Part shown: piece after piece, positions 1-5,359 of the stretch
Layout of the letters: each line of letters opens with the position of its first letter
Position numbering within the stretch: position 1 is the first letter of the stretch
Source of the DNA: Sulfurovum sp.
GTDB lineage: Bacteria; Campylobacterota; Campylobacteria; Campylobacterales; Sulfurovaceae
Assembly (NCBI GenBank): GCA_020719895.1
Contig: DYPM01000032.1
Location: 1-5,359, forward strand
Length of the DNA: 5,359 nucleotides
Direction: 5' to 3'
Program-made: the position numbers and the translations under genes
The notes under the pieces: model-generated
What the model saw: only the letters and a program-made list of their open reading frames with translations
Databases searched by the model: none
Told to the model about the DNA's origin: nothing

Positions 1-349
1 TCATTGTGGTGATGATCGTCTCTTGCATTTTGACTTGAGCCGCTTCAAATTTTGTCTCAAGTCCTGCAAATTTTGTTTCAAGCCCTGCAAATTTTGTTTC
101 AAGTCCTGCGAATTTCGTTTCAAGCCCAGCAAATCTTACTTCAAAATCCAATCTTAGTTTTGCATTATCTGCTACCACCTCATCAAGTTTGGCATCGAGA
201 TGATTGATGTGGTTGTATTGGCTTTTGAGAAGCAAGGTGTGGATATCTTCTTGAGTGAGACCTTCACCACGGCTGAACTTCTCTTCTATCTCTTTGATTT
301 TTGGGCTTATCATCTCTATCAAAATATCATCTACTTTTGTTTTTGTCAT
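1..349 (-). CDS. Coiled-coil heptad-repeat protein of unknown function, C-terminus cut off by the window edge
   Basis: The frame reads from an ATG at 349-347 to the window edge without a stop, giving 116 residues (MTKTKVDDILIEMISPKIKE at the start). The start is supported by an AGGAT ribosome-binding site at 360-356, six bases upstream. Residues 1-65 are charged and helical, with no signal peptide or N-terminal membrane segment. Residues 73-100 are four exact copies of the heptad FAGLETK, with Phe and Leu in the a and d positions, followed by the weaker copies FEAAQVK and MQETIIT. This predicts a continuous coiled coil and probably an oligomer. The gene follows serS on the same strand after 46 bases, so it may be co-transcribed with it. 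Family assignment is uncertain. Small repeat coiled-coil proteins, such as Borrelia Bdr proteins or DUF1640-like proteins, often end in a membrane helix, but that part lies outside the window. I do not assign a function. Confidence 0.85.
   Translation of the reverse strand, partial: MTKTKVDDILIEMISPKIKEIEEKFSRGEGLTQEDIHTLLLKSQYNHINHLDAKLDEVVADNAKLRLDFEVRFAGLETKFAGLETKFAGLETKFAGLETKFEAAQVKMQETIITTM
47..130 (-). repeat. Four 21-bp tandem repeats encoding FAGLETK heptads
   Basis: Four consecutive 21-base units lie at 47-67, 68-88, 89-109 and 110-130. On the plus strand they follow the pattern AAATTTTGTTTCAAGYCCTGC. Each unit encodes one coiled-coil heptad, so copy-number changes stay in frame. 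The Y base alternates T, C, T, C along the array (Gly codon GGA or GGG), which suggests duplication of a 42-bp pair. The unit at 110-130 carries three private differences and the sequence from 131 is strongly diverged, so the array looks oldest at the N-terminal side. Confidence 0.9.
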
Positions 350-395
350 CTTTGTATCCTTTTTGTTGATGGTATTTTATCAAAAGTTAATCTGT
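350..395 (-). promoter_or_regulatory. Short gap between serS and the coiled-coil gene, with ribosome-binding site and possible -10 box
   Basis: The 46-base gap holds an AGGAT Shine-Dalgarno at 360-356, spaced six bases from the ATG. A TAAAAT hexamer at 379-374, one mismatch from TATAAT, would give a leader of roughly 18 bases if used. No convincing -35 box and no GC-rich terminator stem after serS are visible, so read-through from serS is the simpler explanation. The ribosome-binding site is clear; the promoter is a weak inference. Confidence 0.35.
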
Positions 396-1640
396 TTACA
401 TGTACGGCTTGAGTACAGCAGGGATGTTGATTGAGCCGTCTTCGTTTTGGTGGTTCTCCATAATTGCCACTATCGTTCGTCCGACTGCCAAAGAGGAGCC
501 ATTGAGTGTATGTACAAAGCTATTTTTTTTGCCATCTTTGAAACGAATCTTTGCTCTTCTTGCTTGAAAATCTCGCGTATTGGAGATAGAGGAGATTTCG
601 CGATATTGATTTTGTCCTGGTAACCACACCTCAAGATCTATTGTTTTAGCAGCAGAAAAACCAAGATCTCCTGTGCAAAGTGCCACTACTCTATGTGGCA
701 ACTCCAATGCCGTAAGAATATCCGAAGCGTTCTGCACCATCATCTCAAACACTTCATCGCTTTTTTGCGGATGTGCAATGGCGACCATTTCTACCTTGCT
801 AAACTGATGCTGTCTTATAATCCCACGAGTATCTCGCCCCGCACTTCCTGCCTCTTTTCTAAAACACGGCGTGTACGCGGTCATAAGCTGAGGCAAATCT
901 TTCTCCAACAAAATCTCATCATGATAGATATTGGTAAGTGGCACTTCGGCTGTTGGAATCAGATAGAGATTTTCCTCTTCGATCTTAAAAAGATCATCAG
1001 CAAACTTCGGAAGCTGTCCTGTGCCTTGTAGCATTGCACCGTTATTGACAAATGGCACCGAATACTCTTCAAAACCTTTTTTTGTATTGGTATCCAAAAA
1101 GAAATTGACCAAAGCCCGTTCCAATCTTGATCCTGCACCCTTCAATATAGAGAAGCGACTCTTCGCCAACTTCACGCCTCGCTCAAAATCTATCCAACCG
1201 CTTATCTCGGAGAGCTCCCAATGCTCTTTGGGTGCAAAGTCAAATACTTTTGGCTCAAGCACTTTACGCAACTCTACATTTTGCGTCTCATCTTCACCTA
1301 CAAACACATCATCATCAGGAAAGTTTGGAATAGAGAGTGCTACTGACTCAAGTGCTATTTCAGCCTCTCTGGCTCTCTCTTGGAGTAAGGCTATTGTCTC
1401 TTTATTGGAATCTACTTTTGTTTTGAGTTCTGTAGTCTCTTTGCCCTCTTTTTTGTACTCTCCAAATGTCTTTGAGAGAGTATTTTGTTCTGCTTTTGCA
1501 GTTTCAAATGAACTATTTGCTTCTTTGAGTGCTAAAAAAAGTGTTTTGAGGGTTTCAAGCGTAGAGAGATTTACTCTTTTTTTTTGAAGTTTAAGAGATG
1601 ACTCTTCGAAGTTGTTTTGGAGGTATTTGAGATCAATCAT
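396..1640 (-). CDS. serS: Seryl-tRNA synthetase (SerRS), complete, 414 aa
   Basis: This is the class II aminoacyl-tRNA synthetase that activates serine with ATP and charges tRNA-Ser (and tRNA-Sec where present) in the cytoplasm. Residues about 25-105 form the charged antiparallel coiled-coil arm that grips the long variable arm of tRNA-Ser. The catalytic core follows. The serine-binding T230-A-E232 lies in IPTAEVPL, motif 2 runs from FRKEAGSAGRDTRG (Arg261) to RQHQF (276-280), Glu284 is in KVEM, and motif 3 is GSSLAVGR (381-388, Arg388). Length is normal for bacterial SerRS (about 410-430). I chose the ATG at 1640-1638 (MIDLKYLQ), which matches the usual family N-terminus and has AGGTG at 1651-1647, six bases upstream. 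An in-frame GTG at 1649 overlaps that Shine-Dalgarno and is unlikely. All catalytic motifs are intact. Sequence style is campylobacterotal. Confidence 0.97.
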   Translation of the reverse strand: MIDLKYLQNNFEESSLKLQKKRVNLSTLETLKTLFLALKEANSSFETAKAEQNTLSKTFGEYKKEGKETTELKTKVDSNKETIALLQERAREAEIALESVALSIPNFPDDDVFVGEDETQNVELRKVLEPKVFDFAPKEHWELSEISGWIDFERGVKLAKSRFSILKGAGSRLERALVNFFLDTNTKKGFEEYSVPFVNNGAMLQGTGQLPKFADDLFKIEEENLYLIPTAEVPLTNIYHDEILLEKDLPQLMTAYTPCFRKEAGSAGRDTRGIIRQHQFSKVEMVAIAHPQKSDEVFEMMVQNASDILTALELPHRVVALCTGDLGFSAAKTIDLEVWLPGQNQYREISSISNTRDFQARRAKIRFKDGKKNSFVHTLNGSSLAVGRTIVAIMENHQNEDGSINIPAVLKPYM

Positions 1641-1642
1641 AC

Positions 1643-1671
1643 ATTTCACCTATCATAAAAATAGGTGAAAT
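1643..1671 (-). promoter_or_regulatory. Perfect 11-bp inverted repeat that sequesters the serS ribosome-binding site
   Basis: The arms ATTTCACCTAT (1643-1653) and ATAGGTGAAAT (1661-1671) are perfect reverse complements around a seven-base loop. In the serS mRNA the second arm to be transcribed contains the AGGUG Shine-Dalgarno (1651-1647), and the hairpin ends two bases before the AUG. A folded leader would therefore hide the ribosome-binding site. The stem is fairly AU-rich, so it should be only moderately stable. The same palindrome could instead be a protein operator. The inverted repeat is seen directly; its function is inferred. Confidence 0.65.
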
Positions 1672-1675
1672 TATA
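1670..1675 (-). promoter_or_regulatory. Candidate -10 box (TATAAT) for serS, overlapping the hairpin
   Basis: On the minus strand, a perfect TATAAT occupies 1675-1670, preceded by the T-rich stretch CTTTTTAGTAGTTTAAT. Epsilonproteobacterial housekeeping promoters usually show a good -10 with T-rich periodic sequence upstream instead of a clear -35, which fits here. Transcription would start near 1663, inside the 5' arm of the inverted repeat, leaving a leader of about 23 bases with the Shine-Dalgarno exposed. In AT-rich DNA such hexamers also occur by chance. Confidence 0.5.
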
Positions 1676-1686
1676 ATTAAACTACT

Positions 1687-1713
1687 AAAAAGTGGGGTTA
1701 AACCTTGCTTTTT
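1687..1713 (-). terminator. Weak terminator-like element after the giant gene
   Basis: Three bases after the giant gene's stop codon, the minus strand reads an AAAAAG arm (1713-1708), a core containing GGTTTAACC (1704-1696), and the complementary CTTTTT arm (1692-1687), which doubles as the U-tract. The stem is AT-rich and interrupted by mismatches. It would be an inefficient intrinsic terminator at best, so some read-through into serS is expected. Confidence 0.3.
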
Positions 1714-1715
1714 TA

Positions 1716-4700
1716 TTAAAATTCAGAAGAGACCATAATACGTTCACCATCAAGCCCTATCGTACACGAAGTTTTGTCGTTTGGTACTGTAGCTTTAAGG
1801 GTTACATAGGTACTACCATACGTTCCATAACAACTACGTGCATCATAGTCATTACTTGAGCCAATGTATGCTACGTTACAAGTCGTACCACTTGGTATAT
1901 CAAACCCAAACTTCGCATTTCTGTAATGCTCTGGAGCATCTTTATGCCAAATCGTAAATGTAACGTTCGCTGATGCACCAGCACCTCCACCAACGCTATA
2001 GCTTGCTGGCACAGAAGTAAATCCAACACCTCTTAAAGTGTGTTTTACTGCCTCGCCTACTCTTGTTTTTTTGCCTGTATCGGGCTGAATACCGTCAAGA
2101 TTGACCCAAACGAGAGCATCTTTCCCTGTCAAATGGTAGTCGTATTTATAATCCACAACGACTGTTCCTTCTAAATCAAGCTGATATGTTTCAGACGCAG
2201 CATTTCCAATCCACTCACGACCATCTTCTCTACAAAGATCTTGATAGTAGTTGTGACCGACTGCATAATAAAGACCATCACGGAAGATACCATAGTATTG
2301 ATCTTCCAATGCCAAAGTGCGATTGTCAATTTTTGTAATATCCCATTTACCCATCGCTTCGTAGTTCTTTCTCTCACCAAATATCACGAGCTTATCGGTA
2401 AAATTACCTTCTGCATTGACATATCTAAATAAATTCTCACGACCAGCGGTAGTATCTTCAAAATGAGTAGTTGAAACATCGCCATCACCAAGATCATCAA
2501 TCACACCATCTGCACTACCAGCATCAATCTCTGCTTTACCATAGAAAAGTCTTCTTGTTGCACTCGTCTCTTTGTTTGATGCTTCTTTGCCATCTACGGC
2601 GTATCCTACAATTGCTCCAAGTGAGATATTTGGTTGAGTATTAACCTCATTGCCATACTCGTCGGTAACAGAGATTGCCAACTTTTCGGTATATTTTGCT
2701 CTCTCTTTGTCTTGACTGGTACCCACATAAGAGATACTGATTGCAGACGGAGGACCCGAGAAAACTCTGACGTTGACAATCGTCGAAAGATTTTGCTCAT
2801 CTCCGTTGGTGTCGATAAACTCCATTGCTACTTCAAGTGGCACAAGTCCTGAGAGTGTTTTGGACTTGAGGATAAACGAACTGTTATTTACAGTCGCGAT
2901 AGAAAGAGTGTCAACCTCTATACCATTCTGTGTATTCAAAATCTGTGCAATTGTTCCATTTGCTGTAGTGACATCAATACGAGAGATACTCTCATTTTCA
3001 AGTGGCACTTCTTTGCCTGACGCATCTCTTGCTTTTAAAAGCACATTAAAAGTCTTCTCTTTGTTAGGAATTCCCATACTAAACTCACCACTGGTAATAA
3101 TATCCAGCTCATAGTTACGAGAGATATGTGCAATCGCAGGCTGTTTATAGACGATTTTCATTGGTTGCTTGCCTTTATAATTTCCTTCGTGATAGAAGTA
3201 GAAAATACTGCTGTTGTCATCTTGATTAATGAGCGACTGAAGATTGCTAGGTCCAGTATAGGTGAATTTTGCAATACCCAATCCATCAATAGCTACAGAG
3301 TAGGCATTGAACTGCCCTACGTCGGTACCGTCAAGAACCTTTGAAGGGAGTTCAACCTTTACATTGCCTGTCGTATATGGAGCGATATCTTTAAAGACTT
3401 TGACTGATATCTCTACGGTTGCGGAGTTGCTATTGATCGTAATCACTCTTTGATTGGCTGGAATGACTACGATAGGCAATGTGATATCTTCTACGATTGT
3501 TTTGGTGGTATCTTCAAAATAAATAGAGGCTTGTGTCTGGATACGCAAACCAAGTTCCTCAAATTGCATTGTCAAGAACATTGTCGTGCCATTCACTTCG
3601 TCCAATGTTTCTGTTGCCATAAAGGTAAAGGTCGCATATCCCAATCCATCAGTTGTGACACTATAGTTACTAATCAAACTTCCGTTCTCGTCATCAAAAG
3701 CTTTCATCGAAACTGTTTTGCCTGCAATTGGAACGCCTTTGTAGATAAGCTGTGTTTTTATATCCTGCTTTTCACTTCCTCTATAAATCTTAATATCAGA
3801 GGTGTTGACAAACTCATACAGTGGCGAAGGAGTAATCGAAATCGTTACATTGGCTTCTGCATCAAATCCATTTTTATCTCTATATACCAATCTAAGCAGA
3901 TAGTTACCTGCACTCAATGTATCTGGAGCAATATATTTAAATCTCGCATATCCGTCTGTGCCTGTCATCGCGGTTGCACTTTCGATTCGTCCCACTGATG
4001 ATGGAATACTCGTAGCAGAAACGCTCTCACCCGAAACAGGTACGCCATTTTTGACCAACTGAACCGCAATCTCTTGGGTTTGAGCTGGATAATTTACAAC
4101 AATATTATTTTGATTTGTCAAACTATACTCTGATACACCAGTCCCAGTCGTTTTGCTAGTCACATTCAAATCGATCGTAATATTTGCTTCTGCCGCAATC
4201 TTTCCGTTGGCGTCGATATAATAGACAGGGAAGGTAGTATTCACAATACGAGATGTTTCATTCGCATCAAGTGCTGGAGAGATATAGATGTATTCCGTAT
4301 AACCATTCTTTTTTGTTTTTCCCTCATGGTTCTCTAATCGTCCATAATTTCTATCAATCGCTACAGGTAACACACAATCTACCGTTATAGTATCTGTTGA
4401 GCTACACGCTCTTACATCAATGACAGGGATACCATTTTTGACAAGCTGTATCTCTACACTGTTGTTTTCGTCACTAATAAATTGATTAGTGGTATATTTT
4501 GTGTTTGGTTTGATGAACTCAATCGCATTATTTTCGTCTCTCTCTCCAATAAGACTTTGGTTAGTGAGCTTATATCCTGACGTACTGATTTTTGGAGCGA
4601 TAATAATCGTAATAGGTTTGGCGATCGTAATATCGTCTTCTGTAAATCGAATGCTTGCCGTGATATTTGCTACACCTGCAAACTCCACTGGTGCGGTATA

Positions 4701-5359
4701 GATAAATGTCGCTTTTCCTGATCCATCCGTGGTTGCTGTCGAAGAAGCAAATGCTCCATAGATTTGATCAATCGCAGTAATTTTTAAAGATTTACCTGCT
4801 ACTCCTACGCCTGACTGATCAATAAGATACGCACTTACTTTTATCTTCTGCTCTGTGTTACTGACGATCACTGGAGTTGTCTCATACGCAATGGCATAGG
4901 CAAATGTTGCATTTATTCTTGTCACTTGAATATTTACTCTTTTTCTAATCTCTATTCCATACTCAGTGGTGTAAACAAACTCTACAGTTGTGTTGCCATC
5001 GGTCAATACATTTGGTGCAATATAATTGAACCTTGCATATCCATCACTTCCTGTTGTTGCAGAAATGTTTTCAAGTCTTCCAAATGCTGAAGAAATAGAA
5101 GTGGATTTAATAATCGCTCCTACTTGCGGGATACCTGCTTTTACAAGCTGAATTGCTATCTCTTTGCTCTGAGTTGCATAATTGATGGTGATATTGTTTT
5201 CGTTGGTCAACACTGGTGACACATCATCGATAAACCCTATTGTAACATTGGTCTCTTTGCTGTCTGTTGCATTTACAATACCGAAGGTGATATTGAAATC
5301 TTCCCCTCTTACTGCTGGTGCAAGATAGTTGAATACCACTTGACCATTTGCATTGGTGG
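1716..5359 (-). CDS. Giant multi-domain Ig-like repeat surface protein (adhesin-like), N-terminus outside the window
   Basis: A single open frame runs from the window edge to TAA at 1718-1716. It has no stop at the edge: before the GTG at 5339 it reads TNANGQ, so that GTG is an internal Val and the true start lies upstream. Residues here count from that codon (1,207 aa). After the tail of one truncated unit (1-43) come Ig-like units at about 44-142, 143-250, 254-393, 404-504, 507-608, 612-735 and 742-860. The first six carry variants of a TTDGxGxAxFxYxAP strand motif, as in the invasin/intimin-type Big_1 superfamily. Residues 861-992 form a further beta-rich unit with an acidic D/G loop (939-954). 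Residues 993-1207 are not recognised: Tyr-rich, then a Gly-rich linker (1117-1123) and a beta-rich end with Cys1154, 1170 and 1192. No C-terminal membrane helix or sorting motif is seen. The likely role is an exported stalk or adhesin; the export route (inverse autotransporter, type I or other) cannot be judged without the N-terminus. Confidence 0.9.
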   Translation of the reverse strand, partial: TNANGQVVFNYLAPAVRGEDFNITFGIVNATDSKETNVTIGFIDDVSPVLTNENNITINYATQSKEIAIQLVKAGIPQVGAIIKSTSISSAFGRLENISATTGSDGYARFNYIAPNVLTDGNTTVEFVYTTEYGIEIRKRVNIQVTRINATFAYAIAYETTPVIVSNTEQKIKVSAYLIDQSGVGVAGKSLKITAIDQIYGAFASSTATTDGSGKATFIYTAPVEFAGVANITASIRFTEDDITIAKPITIIIAPKISTSGYKLTNQSLIGERDENNAIEFIKPNTKYTTNQFISDENNSVEIQLVKNGIPVIDVRACSSTDTITVDCVLPVAIDRNYGRLENHEGKTKKNGYTEYIYISPALDANETSRIVNTTFPVYYIDANGKIAAEANITIDLNVTSKTTGTGVSEYSLTNQNNIVVNYPAQTQEIAVQLVKNGVPVSGESVSATSIPSSVGRIESATAMTGTDGYARFKYIAPDTLSAGNYLLRLVYRDKNGFDAEANVTISITPSPLYEFVNTSDIKIYRGSEKQDIKTQLIYKGVPIAGKTVSMKAFDDENGSLISNYSVTTDGLGYATFTFMATETLDEVNGTTMFLTMQFEELGLRIQTQASIYFEDTTKTIVEDITLPIVVIPANQRVITINSNSATVEISVKVFKDIAPYTTGNVKVELPSKVLDGTDVGQFNAYSVAIDGLGIAKFTYTGPSNLQSLINQDDNSSIFYFYHEGNYKGKQPMKIVYKQPAIAHISRNYELDIITSGEFSMGIPNKEKTFNVLLKARDASGKEVPLENESISRIDVTTANGTIAQILNTQNGIEVDTLSIATVNNSSFILKSKTLSGLVPLEVAMEFIDTNGDEQNLSTIVNVRVFSGPPSAISISYVGTSQDKERAKYTEKLAISVTDEYGNEVNTQPNISLGAIVGYAVDGKEASNKETSATRRLFYGKAEIDAGSADGVIDDLGDGDVSTTHFEDTTAGRENLFRYVNAEGNFTDKLVIFGERKNYEAMGKWDITKIDNRTLALEDQYYGIFRDGLYYAVGHNYYQDLCREDGREWIGNAASETYQLDLEGTVVVDYKYDYHLTGKDALVWVNLDGIQPDTGKKTRVGEAVKHTLRGVGFTSVPASYSVGGGAGASANVTFTIWHKDAPEHYRNAKFGFDIPSGTTCNVAYIGSSNDYDARSCYGTYGSTYVTLKATVPNDKTSCTIGLDGERIMVSSEF
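1719..2363 (-). other. Unrecognised C-terminal region of the giant protein
   Basis: Residues 993-1207 differ in character from the Ig-like repeats. Residues about 993-1101 are rich in aromatic residues (QYYGIFRDGLYYAVGHNYYQ, then DYKYDYHLTGKDALVWVNLD) with one Cys at 1036. A Gly/Ala/Ser-rich linker follows (GGGAGASAN, 1117-1125). Residues 1126-1207 form a short beta-rich module with Cys1154, Cys1170 and Cys1192. I cannot match this to a named family. Its distal position suggests a tip or ligand-binding module if the protein is anchored by its N-terminus. Confidence 0.5.
3135..5210 (-). repeat. Array of six diverged Ig-like protein repeats of about 100-140 aa
   Basis: The units map to about 4914-5210, 4590-4913, 4161-4580, 3828-4130, 3516-3821 and 3135-3506. 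Their DG-x-A-x-F-x-Y-x-AP motifs recur about every 103-139 residues. Units 1 and 4 are closest: both have NNI..NY..Q..EIA.QLVK.G.P, then TSI.S..GR.E and TG.DGYARF.YIAP. Unit 3 shares EIQLVKNGIP and YGRLEN with them but is enlarged. DNA identity between units is low, so these are old duplications. A seventh unit (2760-3116) is more diverged and lacks the motif, and a truncated unit precedes the array. Confidence 0.8.

Noticed and set aside
47..130. CRISPR-like short repeat array
   Set aside because: The 21-bp units are directly adjacent with no spacers and encode a regular protein heptad.
200..412. Plus-strand frame of 70 codons
   Set aside because: It overlaps the start of the coiled-coil gene and the end of serS on the other strand and reads as Phe/Leu/Tyr-rich shadow sequence.
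1021..1587. Plus-strand open frame of 188 codons, and a shorter one at 693-1031, opposite serS
   Set aside because: They lie entirely antisense to the well-supported serS. The Ser/Phe-rich composition is what reverse-complemented Glu/Lys-rich coiled-coil codons give, with no recognisable domain.
1641..1649. GTG at 1649 as the serS start
   Set aside because: It would add MKC before the conserved MIDLKYLQ start, and the GTG is part of the Shine-Dalgarno sequence serving the ATG at 1640.
1716..1733. C-terminal Phe of the giant protein as an outer-membrane beta-barrel signal
   Set aside because: The ending VSSEF lacks the alternating hydrophobic and aromatic pattern of a final barrel strand, and no preceding barrel strands were recognised.
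2241..4701. Several plus- and minus-strand open frames of 60-180 codons inside the giant gene
   Set aside because: All overlap the single long frame whose protein has clear repeated domain structure; none has a domain or convincing context of its own.
5337..5339. GTG at 5339 as the real start of the giant protein
   Set aside because: The frame continues upstream to the window edge as TNANGQ, completing the NGQVVFNYLAP strand motif of an Ig-like unit, so the codon is internal.

Overview
This is an AT-rich bacterial window in which all three supported genes lie on the minus strand. Read in transcription order, they are a very large repetitive surface-type protein (5' end outside the window), seryl-tRNA synthetase (serS, complete), and a small coiled-coil protein (3' end outside the window). 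The SerRS resembles, from memory, those of Campylobacterota (Campylobacter, Sulfurimonas and Sulfurovum relatives): an opening like MIDLKYLQNNFEE, a GTGQLPKFADDL segment, and NTRDFQARRAKIRF before motif 3. A/T-rich promoter-like sequence fits the same phylum. The genus cannot be fixed from the window alone.

Layout: 1-349 is the N-terminal 116 residues of a coiled-coil protein, whose exact heptad repeats (FAGLETK x4) are written in DNA as 21-bp tandem repeats. 350-395 is a short gap with a good ribosome-binding site. 396-1640 is serS. 1641-1715 is a 75-bp gap holding an 11-bp perfect inverted repeat that buries the serS ribosome-binding site, a consensus TATAAT box overlapping that repeat, and a weak terminator-like element. 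1716-5359 is one uninterrupted reading frame of more than 1,200 codons. It encodes at least seven tandem bacterial Ig-like beta-sandwich units, an acidic possibly Ca-binding loop, and a C-terminal region that I do not recognise.

How they work together: serS is housekeeping and probably has no functional link to its neighbours. The giant gene looks like an adhesin or other exported stalk protein placed just upstream of an essential gene. The most interesting signals are (i) the serS leader, where a hairpin could block translation of read-through mRNA from the giant gene while a promoter inside the hairpin yields an mRNA with a free ribosome-binding site; (ii) the strong enrichment of the giant protein in the bacterial N-glycosylation sequon D/E-X-N-X-S/T (13 by hand count); and (iii) the 21-bp heptad-encoding repeats. 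No mobile element, CRISPR array, tRNA or rRNA was seen.
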